42,053 bases of DNA from Terfezia claveryi (lineage: Eukaryota; Ascomycota; Pezizomycetes; Pezizales; Pezizaceae): the NCBI GenBank assembly GCA_015179025.1, contig WHUX01000334.1, positions 1-42,053 of the forward strand, read 5' to 3'. The stretch's first letter is position 1. The number at the start of each line of letters is the position of its first letter. The notes under the pieces are model-generated. The model searched no databases and was not told the origin of the DNA. It saw nothing but the letters and a program-made list of their open reading frames with translations. This document shows, one piece after another, positions 1 through 13,901 of the stretch. The translations under genes were made by a program, and so were the position numbers.

Positions 1-410
1 TTCTAATATCAACTATAATGTTATCTTCTCCTCTACTAGCTTCTGGACCTATATCCAAACTAACTCCACAAGTTCACTTACCTCCTCTACTTCAAAATTG
101 AGATGAATATTTACCACTCACTTCTCTTCCTCAAGACTTTCGACACTCTTTACCTGATGACTCTAATGATGGAAACTTTACTTAAATCATTAGTAGAAAA
201 ATAGTGAGACCTATAACTATCACTAAGGCAGGTCAAGCCATTTTTAAGCCAATTATATTTAGAACTATATAAGCTCCCATTATCCCTATAATTGGTATAA
301 AGATACAGTTTGATAGTTATTCTAGATTAATTGAAGACCTACCTAAAGTCTTTGATGAGGATATGTAAAAAATAAAGTATTAATCACTTTAGTCTAATAA
401 TATAATAATA
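1..410. other. AT-rich stretch upstream of copia relic
   Basis: No convincing coding signal is visible here. It lies directly upstream of the Ty1/copia pol relic, so it is probably the decayed pol linker or integrase C-terminus of the same element, but every frame is broken by stops and I recognise no motif. Confidence 0.3.
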
Positions 411-1931
411 AACCTCAAACTTTCAAATAGGCTATTAACTAACCTAATAAAGAAAAATGGAGAAAGGCTATGCATGGTGAGTTAGAAGCTATGAAGGACT
501 AAGATATTTAGAAAGTAGTTTCAATACTATAGGATAAGAATATTATTAAAAGCAAGTGGGTATTTATTTAAAATTAAGTAAAATACTGATAGGAATATTG
601 ATCAGTACAAGGCTTATCTTGTTGTTCAAGGTTTCTCTCAACAACTTGGCATTGACTTTGATAAAATTTTCTCTCCTATTATCTGATATGACTTTCTTTA
701 CCTCCTTATCACTCTATCTACCTACTTCCAATGGGACCCCCAATAAATAGATATCAAAGCAGCCTTCTTTCATAGCTCTTTGAACAAAATTATCTATATA
801 CAACTCCCAGAAGGTACTTGGATTGATGGCATGTGTGCTAAACTTAACTAATCTATTTATGGATTAAAGCAGTCACCTCATTAGTAGTATAGACAATTAA
901 TATCTTTCCTTTTGACAATAGGTTTCTCTACTTATGCCTTTGACCTCTACATCCTTATCTATAAGTCTGGCACAATCATACTTACTCTTTATGTTAACAA
1001 CATTACTTTATTCAGATATAAAGACTCAGCCATTATGAAGTCTACTAAATAGTCACTCAAACGAGAGTCTAAGTTAACTAATATAGGTAATTTATATTGG
1101 CTTCTAGGAATTCGAATTGAGTACTTTAAACATAGTATCACACTATCTCAATCCTCTTATATCGACAAGATTCTTGAACGTTTTGATATAATGGACTACA
1201 ACCCCATCACTTTTCCTCTTAACTCAAACTATACTCTTTGACAATGTACAGATAAAGATGAGATTACTAATATTTCCCTTAACTAACAAATTATTGGTTA
1301 ACTTATGTATGCAGTTATTAGAACATATTCTAACTTGGCTTTCTATATAACTCTTCTCTTATAATTCTCTCACAAACTATCAAAGGATCACTTTAGAGCA
1401 GTTAAATGAGTTCTATACTACCTTAAGAGTTCTTGTAACCTTACCTTAACTAATAAACTCAGATGACCTCTTTTACTTGAAGGATTTACTAATTTAGACT
1501 TTGCTGGATGTCAAGATACTTGATAGTCGACCTCAGAATATATCTTCAAGCTTACCTCCTATACTATCTACTAGAGATCATAAAAACAAAAATACATGAT
1601 AACCTTTACTACTAAAGTAGAATATATTACTAGTTCTATTACTACTAAACAACAAATTTAGCTTCAGAATATACTTAGTAAGCTTTTTATCAAAGATATT
1701 TTTTCTGCCCTCTCTTGTAACAATAATGGCTTTATCGTCCTATATCATAATCCTTAAATCTCTAATATGTTAAAGTATATTAATATTACTTATCACTTCA
1801 TCTACAAACTTATTAACTCTAGCACTATCATACTGTTATATACTCATAGTGAATACAATCCAGTGGATATATGCATAAAGGCCTTTTCTAGTCTATAGTT
1901 CTCTTGTCTAAAAGGATTAACTATGAAATAA
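411..1931 (+). pseudogene. Ty1/copia pol relic (reverse transcriptase - RNase H)
   Basis: Conceptual translation across frames shows the usual copia order: a W-x-x-AM-x-x-EL segment (about 460-500) before a KWVF block (about 555), the AAFFHSSL and QLPEG blocks (about 760-820), YGLKQSP (about 860), the catalytic box as YVNN in place of YVDD (about 990), the WLLGIRIE segment (about 1100), and an RNase H tail ending near PVDICIKAF (about 1860-1900). Stops are mostly TAG where glutamine would be expected (two adjacent ones follow YGLKQSPH), which fits CAG->TAG transitions. No protease or integrase and no LTR could be found, so this is a truncated, dead copy. It lies on the plus strand, opposite to the nearby chromoviruses A and B. 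The family assignment is firm from motif order; exact borders are not. Confidence 0.85.
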
Positions 1932-2589
1932 CAAATGAGAAGAGGTCTTGAAAATAATTATTTCTTTTGATATAGTTAAGTATTTTCATATAATACATCG
2001 TTCTTACTTATGATTACTTCTATGTCATACTAATACCTAATAGAGACACTTGCTACCCAATTAAGGATTTCTGTATTATTTCTTTTATATATATTCATAT
2101 GTTATTCATATGTTTTTATTATCTTTACTTACCTTCCTAACTTAGTATCTATTATTATTATATGATGCTGCTTTACTACTTAAGGTTACTGCTTACTTGT
2201 TTTAGTTATTATTACTCAATAATCACCTCTTCTATAACTTTCTGTTATATTTATTGACTTATATTACTGTCTCAGTCATATAATTCTATATATTTCTTTA
2301 TTTATATATGTATAATATAGTATTCTTAAGTTATATAACTTAGACTTTCTTACTAGATCTTAAGCCTCAACTTATTCCATTATATATAAGTCTCTTACTC
2401 CTATATCTAGTTCTACATACTTTTCAATTAGATTCAATAGACTATCTACTCTTAATATAGTTCTACTATCTGCTCTCTCATATTTCTACTTACTTACATA
2501 CTCTGCTTAATAGTATTATTGTCTAGTGCTGCCACCTCTATAATTACTACCATGTTACCATTACTTATAGTAACTATTCAATAGGATAT
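1932..2589. other. AT-rich spacer, no recognised feature
   Basis: About 650 bases rich in TA and CT tracts with no open frame of note and no recognisable LTR ends. It could hold the decayed 3' LTR of the copia relic and the 5' LTR of the gypsy relic that follows, but I cannot identify either. Confidence 0.3.
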
Positions 2590-5500
2590 AGCAAGTTGGG
2601 AAAGCTTAGATAGAGCAAGCTTTATATTTAAAGGAATTGCTTGGACTTAGTATAACTAGTATTATGCTAAGAAAACTAATATTGAGGATAGGAACTTCTA
2701 TGAATTTATATTGAAACTCAGAGGGAAACTTATCTCTATAGTTGTACCTGAAGTTATGTAGAAAAAATATCTAGTATAGTACTAGAAGCTAAAAGTTACT
2801 ATTATACAGTATAGATAAAACTTGTAGGAATTCAAAATTAAGTATGAGAATCTAAATAAACAGGATATAATAAGTGATCATGTACTCAAAATGAAATAAG
2901 TAGACAAACTAGTATCCTTACTTAGAGCTAAGGTCAAAGGGCTAAATTTATATAAGTCAATCTTTGAAGAAATATTGACTAAGATACCTATCTAGAAAAA
3001 TATCCTCAAACAAGAAACTAAATTCTTGCAACTGTATCAGAAGAAAACTGATAAGTAATAGGGCTCTAGCAAGCCTATAAAATAGATTAAGTCTAAATTT
3101 AAATTACTAGATAAGGTGGCCAAAAATATAGCCAAGGTTACTAGCAAGAAAAATAGATTAGAAGGACTCATTGGCAATTTTCCTAATACTAGAAAAGATA
3201 AGACTAAGTACACACCTGATAGTGAATAGAAGAGAAAAAGGGAAGAGGTTGTAAGGACAGAGACTTGCTATTACTATAGCCAGAAGGGTCATAATGCAAA
3301 AGACTGCCTAAATAGGAAGGTATCTTCAGCCTACTAGTCTATGGGGTTCAAGCTAGGATTTAGGATATTTTAAGCTAGACAGTAATATAAGCCTAGACTA
3401 TTATAGCCTCCAAACAAAGTAAAAACTGCTTATCAAGAAATTGATGTTCAGCAATAGAAGTTAGCTGTACTATAGATCATGAGGAACCCTAATAAGTCAA
3501 GGAAGTTTTTAGTACTAGAAAGTCATAGAACTTCTAATACAGCTGAAATTAAAGTTAATAGATATGTTGTTTAAGTACTATTTGATCTATGTACATTAGG
3601 TAGAGATTTAATATCAACAAATTATTATTAGCTATTTAATATACCCTTAAAAGATATCAGTAAGAAATCTCTAGAAACTGCAAGTAAAGGCAGTAGATCT
3701 CAAATGACAAATACAGTCATAGTCACAGTAAATCTACAAGAATATCAAAAAACTAGGACTTGCTATATAGCTAACCTGAAGGACTAGGACATTATATTTG
3801 GTGAATCTATACTGAAAGATTATAAAGTAATTATGAATGTTAAGGATAATATAATAACTAGACAACCTCCAGTCAGGACTAGGATTGATATTATAATACT
3901 CCAGACTAAGGAGACACTAAAGAGTATCCATACTATAGCTATGAATATAGGTAGAACAGATAAAGATTGGTTCAAAAGAGATAATCCATTGGCTATTGTA
4001 ATAAAGATTGGAGGTAGATTAATATACTAGCTAAAACTAATTCTAGTAGTACTATGAATCTAACCAGAATTACTAGTGGACCTAGAGGAGAAACAGGAAT
4101 AGTTCCAACAATAGTTTGACTCATCTGACTGATCAGAGCTAGAAGATAATGGAAGCTCTCCTGTAATTATAAATATAGTTAATCTAGAACAAATAAAGTT
4201 CAATATAATTAAGGAATTTCTTGAACTATTCCTAAATAAGAAACCTATAGCATTGCCACCTATCAAAAAACCTTATAATTTTATGTAAAATAAAATTATA
4301 GTTCCTAAAGAAGCAATATGAAAGCCTGGATACTATATAAACTATACTAAGTTTTTAGACTAAGTTACAAATAAAATAAGGACTAAGCTAGAATCTAGAA
4401 AAAAAGTTCCATCTAGTTCATTGAATAGTATCCTTATATATACACAGCTAAAAAGGATTTAGATAAGAATGGTAAATAATAGGCTAGATTCTTACTATAC
4501 TGTATGCTTAGAAATAAGCTAGTATAGAAGGATAAAACACCTGTACCTAATATCAAAGTAATATTAGATTGGATAGCTAGCAAGGAATTTATTTCAGCTA
4601 CTGATTTGGCAGATAAATAGTACAATATTAGATATGCATATAAATATGTAAAATATAGTACTTTTACAAATTACTTAGGGAAATTTGACTCACTAGTTAT
4701 GCAATAGGGTGACTATAATATACTTACAACTATAATGAGGGCTATAAACTAGTTATTAAGAGATTGTATTGGAAAGACTGTTATAGTTTATTTAGATGAT
4801 ATTTTGATTAGAATAGATACTCTAGAAAAATATAAGAAAGTATAGAGAGGAATTTGTAGGATATTGGCTAAAGAAAAGTTTTTTCTGCAACAAAAAGAAA
4901 TACCAAATCCTAGCTTCAAGGCTAAAAGTGTTGGGATTTATTATTACAAAATAAGGGTTAGATATAGATTTAGAGAAAATTAACTTAATAGCAAATTACC
5001 CTATTCCTGACTGAAAAAAGAAATTGCAAAAGTTTCTAGGAATAATTAATTACTTAAGAAGGTTTTGTCTAGAATTGGGAGCTATAGCTAAGCCACTATC
5101 AGAATTACAAGAGTCAACTAAAAAACATATATGGACTTCTCTGCACAATGAGTTATTTAAGAAAATTAAAGAGTTAATTATAAGTAATAAGGTACTTAAA
5201 TCAATTAATTATAATTCAGGCCTTCTAATTTATTTAGTTATAGATACTAGTAATATAGGGATCTCAGGATGAATTAACCAAATAGAGAATGGTATTATCA
5301 GGCTAGCAGAATTTCACTTTAGGAAATTAAATAATAGACAAATGAATTACATAATAATTGATAAAGAATTATTAGCAATTGTTGACTTACTGAGGTATTT
5401 CAGGCCTAAACTATAGAGTCATAAAGTAATTATCTAAACAGATTACAAACTCTTAGTCATATTTATAGATAGTATCCCTGAAAGTTAGATGAAGAGAAGG

Positions 5501-5590
5501 TAGCAAGAGATAATAAGTTAGTTTAATCTAATCCTGTAGTACATACAGAGCAAGAACAACTACATAGAAGATATATTATTTAAAAGAGTA
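2590..5590 (+). pseudogene. Ty3/gypsy gag-pol relic (distinct family)
   Basis: The relic reads gag to RNase H on the plus strand. Gag is at about 2590-3480 and ends in a zinc knuckle at 3266-3307 (C..Y..H..C; the second Cys is Tyr). A protease-like segment follows near 3590, with the active-site Asp in FDLCTLG. Reverse transcriptase has an intact YLDD box at 4789-4800 followed by ILI. The connection region (FLGIINYLRRF, about 5030) precedes RNase H with a (D)KELLAIVDLLRYF block (about 5360). An 82-codon open stretch survives at 5024-5272. There are dozens of stops, largely TAG in place of CAG. No integrase is seen before the sequence changes character near 5600, so the copy is 3' truncated or interrupted. 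Its gag does not resemble that of the LTR1 family or of E/F. Confidence 0.85.
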
Positions 5591-5629
5591 TATAGTTGCA
5601 CTAAATCCTCCTCTATTAGATAGTCTTTT

Positions 5630-6457
5630 TACTACACAGCTTCATTACTATAACATCCAGTAGTAACTAACTACTTTTCTGTTCCTATACAAACCTTTAG
5701 GAAAACTCCTCCTCCACTATATTTTCTATCACCTACTATACCTTCACTATAGCTCAGGATTAGAGGAGCCTCTAGAAGACTAGTGTCTCTACCAGTTCTT
5801 AAGAGAAACTCTTCTAACACTATCTAAAGGAGAAGGAGGCTCCCTCCTATCTAGATTACTACTACCAACCTTCCACTAAAGCAAGAGTAGGAGGTTGATA
5901 GTACTAAACCTACCTGGCATAACAGAGATAGCCTAGATATAGTTTTTGAGACTAAGAGGTATAAAGCTACAGTTGAAGATGACTCTAACCCTAAGATATC
6001 TAATATTCCTAAAAGAAATTTTAGGTTCAAACAGCTACAGCAGGAGCCAGCAGTAGTCCAGACTGCTGCCACTACTATTAGGGCTTAGTCTCAATAGTAA
6101 CAACAAGAAAGTAAAGAGAGAGGAAGGTTAGTTACAAGAAAACCCAAGTTTGAAGTAGTAATTAATAAAAAACCTAGTACCTTCTCTCTCTCTACTCTTG
6201 CTGCCTCTAAGACAGAAGATCCATAATAATAAACTCTTGTGGATGAGTTTTCTGACTTAAATGAACCTGAGGAATGAGAAAGAGCTAGAGAACTCATAAC
6301 TACATAATAGATAGAATAGTCCTTGGAAAGAGCTGATAGGAGTTTTATAGTTATGAAAAACCTTCAAGCGTGGAACTCCACTCTTGAAGGCACCTTAAAG
6401 AGAAGGGCAGCCTCATCTAAGTATAAAGATGAGATAGACAATAAGAAGATGCAGTTT
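5630..6457 (+). pseudogene. Decayed gag-like coding relic, unassigned
   Basis: A plus-strand frame is readable over most of this interval once transition-type stops are ignored. It gives a charged, Ser/Pro- and Gln-rich product with basic patches, ending in a KYKDEIDNKKMQF segment cut off exactly where the LTR of element A begins (6458). The composition resembles a retroelement gag N-terminus or a low-complexity nucleic-acid-binding protein. I recognise no domain. It could be the start of a retroelement or a fragment of a host gene. It is the target into which element A inserted, so it predates A. The reading rests on apparent frame continuity only. Confidence 0.35.
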
Positions 6458-7129
6458 TGTAAGGAATGGTACTAGAGAGTATTCATTCAGTACCGTTTAT
6501 ATAATCTATATCCGTAGGTACACACATTCATGTATTTTAGTTCTACTAAGATAAAACCTCAGAAAGGTAGGGAGATTACTATATAGGATGTTTTCATAGA
6601 GAACAGTAATTAACTGGTATAATCTATCTTATATAATTTGTACTATCTAAGCTATATAATCTTGATGTAATCAGTATATAGGCTTGTTTGCTGCTCTGTG
6701 CTTGTTTGCTTCTTGTATATGGATTCTAGAGGGAATCCAGTAGCCTATTTATACTCCTCTAATATCTGATAACTAAGGAAATAAATATAATAAATAGTGG
6801 AATACCAGAAGGTAGTGCGCTATACAAAATAGGTCATGTGGTCATAGTAATAAGTCACATGGCCTAACCAATAGTCATGTGACTATAGTAATGAGTCACA
6901 CACCTTAAACAAAGGTCATACGGCCATAATAAGGGTGTGCTCATATAGTAAGTTCCATGGAATTTTCTATGGCAAATTTCGCATGCTATATACGTTTATA
7001 AAGTAGTAGTAAATAGCAGAAGGCTAGTCCTTCAACCAAGAGGCTTAGTTATATAACATAGTAGTAATATAGTAAATACAAAAGTTTATAAACAATTATA
7101 TAAGCAATAAAACAATATTCTCTATTACA
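6458..7129 (-). repeat. 3' LTR of element A (LTR1 family)
   Basis: About 672 bp, aligning over its whole length with the LTRs at 14599-15284, 23153-23838 and 33941-34619. On the minus strand it begins TGTAAT next to a purine-rich tract (GGGGAAG, complement of 7130-7136) and ends near CCTTACA. Compared with the copy in C it has lost most CpG sites, and many TG/CA have become TA. It abuts the interrupted coding relic on its left. A target-site duplication cannot be tested, because the outer end of A's 5' LTR is lost beyond 24083. Confidence 0.9.
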
Positions 7130-7136
7130 CTTCCCC

Positions 7137-10100
7137 ATATAGAAGGATTTCCTATCCTTACTTCTCTCGCTCTACTATATTGGTTTCCATATGTCCCAAG
7201 ATTTGTGGCATTGCTAATATATTAGCATTAACATGAAAATCCTTAGTGTTTTCTTGACTTATAATTCTATCTCATTTTTATTAGATGAGAGCTCAGATCT
7301 TATCTCTATTTCATAGTCCTTATTTTCCTCTAGTCATTCAATATTTCTTGAATGTATCTTCTATACTTCTAGTCATCCAGAAGTTTTGAAGAATTTCAAT
7401 AGTGATATCCTTGGCATTTACCCAAGAATCATGTTTAGGAGAGTATTCTAGCCATCTGACCTTATATTGTCTTTCTCTAGTTCAAGGAGCTGTTCTGAAT
7501 TCTAATACTTTTTCAACTTCATAATAATTGTCTTGAATTGGTTCTAGTTTTTGAGATTGTCTATGAGGGAACTATGTAGGATTGTTTTTATAATAGGGTT
7601 TGAGTTTGCTAATATAAAAAGAATTATATATAAGGTAAAGGTTAAGTTGACTAGATAGGTCTGGACTCTAGTTATTATGTTTCCAATTACTAGAAATAAT
7701 AGGAAATGGGCCTTACCATTTTGGTTTGACTTTAAGTAAGACATTTGATAAGTTGATATTTTCTGAAAAAAGTATAACCTGTTGTCTGACTAAAAATTTG
7801 GCTATATTAGGTAGTCATTTATTAGTTTGAGATGCTTGTGTCTTCTTGGTATCATATAGGTCTTTAAACATTACCTTATGATATTCATTTGCTGGTATAT
7901 ATGCATTGATAGAGTATAGAAGTATCGATATACCAAGATATGTATTAAATCCAAATAGTGTAGAAAAAGGGCTATTCTGTCTAGCGGCATTATACCTAGA
8001 GTTAAGTTTCAACTGTATCTCTAGTAGTTTTTGTAGCCAATCATATCTTTCAATTTTATAAACTCCTGCTGCTTGCAGAATTTCTTTGTTTACAATTTCT
8101 AATTGTCTATCTACATGTGGATGATATATGGTAGATGGTTCCAACTTAATTCCTTTATTCCTAGCCCAATCTTGAAAGTGCATTGACATAAAAAGAGTGT
8201 TGTGGTTAAAAGCAATACAAAAAGGGTATCCCATAGTTGAGACCATATGAGTATCAAAAGTAGCAGTACATTGTTCTCCTGTGAAATTATTTGAGACAGG
8301 AATAAGAAACTTGAATTCTAATTGTCTATCGACAATCGTCCAAAGTTATGAAATACAAACTACATAATCTTCTTCAATAGGAATATTCTAGTACAAAATT
8401 GAATATTTAGTAAACATAGGTACTAACTTTCAAAACTCCATTGATATATCTGTCTATAGTCTGCTTAGTACATGTAATGGGGTTATGAGTCCAAGTGGTA
8501 CCTTGTTAGAATACTTTATCTATTGACAAGTATTACAACTTCTGATATAGTCCTTAGTTAGTTCTACAAAGGACTGGCAATCATATTAGTCAGTAAGATA
8601 TTTTATTGTTTTTTCAATACCACTATAAGTGGTTGCTTTATGTGGATCTTTAATAACTAATTCGAAATAGTTCTTACCTTCGATATTAAAAGTAGAAGGC
8701 AAGACTAATCTCTATTATCCTTGTTGTTTCTTAATATATAAAAATCTATCTTTTCTCTTATAATTCTTATACTTTATAAAAGTATGATAGTAGTTCTTCT
8801 AGATAGGACATACTCTCATATACAATTAATATATAGCTTTCATACCTATACTTTGATCTAGCCAATATGTAATGAAGTAGTCTTATCATCTATCCATCTA
8901 TTACTGATGTGTTTCTCTTCAATGAGCTTGTTGAGGGTTAATTTAATCCTTTGATTGAAGTTATTAATAGTAGGGTTCTTCTCCTTGTATGTAGAAGCAT
9001 TATGTCCTAACAAAAATGCTGTCTGGAGGTCTTGGTGACTTAAATAAAGGAGAGTGCTGGGTCTTCATCAATGGCTACTCACTTTCAGGAATGAGTAGTG
9101 ACAGCAGCAATATTAATTGGAATTGCATTGCTGCTGCTAGCGGTTGTAGCTAGTTGTTGAGGTGCATTCTATAGTTGTTGAGAAGTAACAAGAGTATCTA
9201 TGATCTTCTGTTCCATTTGTTGAGTACATATTTGTTTAGTAGAGTTACTGAACTGAATACTGGGTTAGAAAGAGGGGTGTGTCGGCTTGTTAGTATTCGA
9301 TCTCTTTGCCTATTTCTTAATTTCATAGATAGCTTCTTCATAGCTGAGATCTTGTGAAGGTAGATATGCTGGTGTTTATTGTACTGGTGCTAGTTCCTTT
9401 TGAGACTCATTTGCAGATACAAGATATATAATGTGAGTTATAAGGAATTTCTTCTCTTTCTTAAGAACTGAGGCTGACAGGTTATAGTTCAAACTGCCAT
9501 GTCCGTAGTAGTTGCAAATTGCAGATATTTCGATAGTAAACATGCGGTTGTTTATAGTGTAGGAGCTGCTATGAGTTGGACTGTAAAAATCTTGGCAAAA
9601 GGACTAATACATCCTTTTGTATTGTTGCTAATTGCTATAAGCTAGGTCAATAGCAATTTCCTTCACTTCTTTAGGAGCGAGGGTGTTTTGTTATATATTT
9701 TTAGAAGAGGGAGGCCTATATCTTAGTCTAAGAACTATTAAAGGTTTGTTTTTGTTTATATTAGGTACACAATCATACCAACTAAAAACTTCTTCTACTA
9801 TAATAGATAGAGTCTCATTATTTGAGGACTCTTCTTCCTTTATTATGTCATATTTACTTTTTTCATCTAAGATGTCCTCAAAGTATAGAGAGAAGGTATG
9901 GTATCTAAGTTCTTCGGCTCTTCTATGATATTTATTGAAATCACAGTTAACATGCTTAAAATTGATAGCTCTGCGAGAAACCATATTGTTCTAGGTGGAG
10001 GTTTCTAGTGAGTGGAAAGTTTTTAAAGCATTGGTAGAGATATTACAGTTATAGGTTTGATTGGGAGGATCAATACTATTAGAAATATAATTGTTCTTAG

Positions 10101-12150
10101 TGGTGGGAGTGTTCAAGTATTTATATTTTCTTAATAGAGCATTTGCTATCAAATTTTCCTTTTCTGTAGTATACTGTATATCTATATCAAATTCTATTAA
10201 ATAATCTTGCCATCGCCTTAATTTTTGACTGGTAGGTATTTAAGTATAGAAGGTTACTAATGGTTTGTAGTCAGTAAGGATGGTAAACTTGTAACCTCTC
10301 AATTGTGCCTTAAATAATTTTAATAAGTCAATAATTACTAATAATTCCTTTTAAAAGGTAGGATAATTAAGCTAGGCTGGATTAAATTTTCTAGAGTAGA
10401 AGCATGATAGTCTGATATATATCAGGAGTCCTTGACCTATCCACGATCCTAGTCCTACATTACTAGTATCACAGACTAAATATTTGGGTTCAGTAGATTC
10501 ATTATTCTAGAGTTTTAAAACATGTGGGGAATTCATGAGTTCCTTAAGTTTTTCAAACCCTACGTTATAAGTAACTATCCATTCTCATTTCTTCATTTCT
10601 CCTTGCAGTTCTGACAGGGTGCTAGCATATAATGCCAAGTCAGAAATAAATCAAACTAAGATAATTAATGATTCTAAGGAATCCTTTAAGATTCTTTTTT
10701 CATATAGGAGTTAGAAATATTAATATAGTAGTCCTCTTCTTTAGGTCTATATGTAATCCATCTAATATCAAAATATATCCTAAGATTTCTAATCTTGTAG
10801 TAAAGAACTGGTATTTGTTTTCTTTGAGATAGAATTTCTCATTCTGTAAATATTGAAGTACTTTCTTCAGTAATTCTACATGTTCTTTATATGTTTTAGA
10901 AAATTTTATAATATTATTAATATAGATAATTAAATTTTTATAGACTATGTCCTTATAAATTTTATGCATAATGCAAACCATAGTAGCTGGTGCGTTATGA
11001 TCTCCTTGTTGTATAACTCTACTTCTAAAATATCCTATATAATATAAAAAGGTACAATAATGCTCTGATTCTTTGTTATTCCTAATATTAAAAAATCTAT
11101 GGGCTAAGTTAAACTTAGTTCAAATAGAATTTTCCACTACTAGTTCTATTGCTTCATTAATATCTAGTAATAGGGTGTGGTCTAGTTTGACAGCTAAATT
11201 ATGCTCTCGACAGTTATTGACATGTCTAGCTTCTTCCAGTTTGTCTTGTTTAGGGATAGTAAATATAACTACAGCATTTGTATTATTTTTTACTCTATAT
11301 ATACAACCTAAATTTTCTCCAACTAATTTATCATAGATTTGTTGTCTAAATCAATATCCTGAAGGTTGCCATTTTAGTATCCAAGTAGCTCTAGCTTTTG
11401 GTTTGATAGAGTGATTAATCTTTCTTAGTAGCAGTAATTCTTATGGTATTGTGTTGGGAAATAATAAGGGAAACTCTATTACAGATTGAATTATTTCTAT
11501 ACTATAGAAACAGCTATCACAAGTTCTCTTTTTGATTCGGTTTCTTCCATATTACTAATATTTTCCTAATTATCTAGTTCACTATAATCTATAACTAATT
11601 TACAGTTGACTTGTATATACGCTAATCTTATACCATTCGTCATGGTTCTAGATCTCTTCCATACACTTAGCTAGAATCTGAGAATATCTTCTGGTTGGAT
11701 AGTATCTGGTTCCTGATGGGTAGGAATTATTGCTAATACTTTGCTGAGAGCAAGTTCTTCTAGTATTATGACTTATCTAGTCAAATGAGCTATATAGAAT
11801 GTTTGTTCTTCTACATAACTTATCCAATCAAGTTTGATAGTACAAGCTTTATCTATTGTTCCTTTTGAGCCTTTAATTACAGTGCTTAATGATTTCTTCT
11901 CAATACTTCTAGTCACTATTTTATATAAGTATATAAATTGAGAATTAATTAAGTCTCCTTCTTTCATTTGGAGATCAATTAAAGCTAGTGTGGGGTGTTC
12001 GTTAGCTCTAACCAATACCTTACTAAAATCCAGTACCTATCTTAACAAAAGTCATTCTTTGATTTTATCCTTATTGTTTTTGTTCTTAATACTATTGGTA
12101 TAGCTAAATCTTGTGCGGCCATATGTATAAGTACCTTATTTTATTGTTTC
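7137..12150 (-). pseudogene. Element A pol (protease-RT-RNase H-integrase-chromodomain)
   Basis: Read on the minus strand, domains run from high to low coordinates. The protease-like segment (11773-12015) has LALIDLQ followed by GDLINSQF. RT has the catalytic box decayed to YINN (about 10910-10925) and a surviving 93-codon ORF (10700-10981). RNase H lies around 10200-10600 and is followed by a long linker (about 8900-10130). The integrase core has a 143-codon open fragment at 7815-8246. A chromodomain lies near 7390-7545 (YEVEKVLEF...YKVRWLEYSP). Stops are mainly TAG/TAA at expected Gln and Trp. It matches the B copy domain for domain. It cannot make a functional enzyme. The chromodomain, in established families, binds methylated histone H3 and biases insertion to heterochromatin. 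Confidence 0.85.
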
Positions 12151-13899
12151 CTGCAGTCCTTGTAGGAGTGTTTAGGGTTCCAATATCATAGACATTTCTT
12201 GCTTATAATTAATTGCATCTTTATCTTCTGATTCAATTTTTTTGTAATAGTGTCCCAATCTGAATCCTTTTGTTATTCTGTATTGGGTTTGGTGTTGGAA
12301 TTACTGCTAGGATTAAATCTTGTTTTTTGTCATTGATTCTGGTCCTTGTATAAACTGTGACTCCAATTTTCATTCTGAAGGTATTGTTATTAAAATGTAT
12401 TTAGTATAGATAGTAGAGTAATATTTTCCTTTGAAGCTTCATGTGACTCTACTTGATACACAAGCTAATCATATAACCATTTTTCTTTGATTAAAGAAAT
12501 TAATGTAGCTGACATATATAGCAGCAGGTGATTAAGAAACTTTCTTCTTTTTACTTCCTACGATATTGATTGTTTACTATCTTTGTCAATTAATTTGATT
12601 TGCATTTTAGTAAGCCAGTTGGCAAACTATTTAATTTCTATATAATGTCCATCCTTATATGGTATGGCTGTCTTCCATCATTTCTAAAAAATATCCTTAC
12701 TAGTAGAGAATATTAGAAAATCCCTTAGTACTAATATAAATCTAAAGAATATAGTATTCTTTCCTTTCTCTTTTAGGAATAAATTATAAGTAGTAAGTAT
12801 GCTTTTTTATATTCTGAATCCAACAATTTCTAAAGCTGAAGTGCTTTCCAAATCTATTCCTTTGATAACTAACTAACATTACATTACTATAGCCCAAAAG
12901 TCAAAATATTATAAGTCTTACCATTTTTCATCTTGTTCTCTTATTTTTTCTGGTAGATCAATTTTTATTCCTTTTAAAGCATTCATTGCTTTATAGTTAC
13001 TCATTGTAACTATTCCTATTGTAGATTCCTATTACTAGTATTTAACTAATTTTCCTCATTTAGGTTTTTTTTGTAAAGTTTGACTTGCAACTGATAATGC
13101 TTTATCAGAGTTTGAGCTATCATCTTTGCTATTATCAGGGTCTTGTCCTCCTCCTTATATTTTCTGCTTCTGTTAGTCTAGTCCTGTATCTAGATCATCA
13201 TTGTCTTTCAGTAATTCTATATCTTCTGGTAGTTGGTCTTTGTCCTCTAGTTCTTTAGCTGACTCAGTCCTCCTTTTTGGTGTCTCAGTACTTGACCTTT
13301 GCCTTTCGATTAATCTTTTAGTGTTCTTAGGAATGCTCTTGGAAGTTCTTTGCTAGGATTGAAAAAGTCCTCCATAGTATGTGCTGATTCTTCTAGATGA
13401 GTGCCACTCATCATAAATGCCATTATTTCTTCCTAGTTATTTATTACCCAATTCGGTTTCTTTAAAAAGGAACAACAGGTTTCTTCAATTCTTTACTTAA
13501 AAATGCGTTCATTTCTAAGTTCTTTTCTTGGAATGGGTAAGGTATTAGCCATAAATAGTGTTTTATTACAGCTTCTATTAAAAGTTGAGTATCTTTAGGA
13601 TGATACTGTTGAGCATGTCCCATTGAGTGAGTATACTTCAAAATCTTTTCAATTGTTAGAAAATGTCTGTTCTAAAATTCTTTTAGTGTGAGAGACAATA
13701 CCATACTAAAATATAGTTTGGTTCCTGCTCTATCTAGTTCTACTATTTCTATATCTATAGGTAGATTTATTTCCTCTTCTATATTAGGAACTATAAATCT
13801 GGTCTTTCTGGAAGTTTCTTGTACTAATTTCTTAATATCTTTGGGTAATATAGTTAACTGCCTCAACCTCTTAATTTTCTTACTAAGTTCAGATGCCAT
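12151..13899 (-). pseudogene. Element A gag
   Basis: Begins with an ATG on the complement of 13897-13899, giving a 75-codon open start (MASELSKKIKRLRQLTILPK) that matches the gag starts of B and C. It continues with many stops to a CCHC-type zinc knuckle remnant near 12150-12190. Gag in this family is the capsid/nucleocapsid precursor. The start is supported by conservation of the ATG in all three copies and by its position just inside the leader. Two bases separate it from the ATG of the antisense ORF on the other strand. Confidence 0.85.
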
Positions 13900-13901
13900 T
13901 A

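Noticed and set aside
9175..9928. Plus-strand frames over A pol
   Set aside because: Shadows opposite the minus-strand pol linker; no domain and not conserved as open in B.
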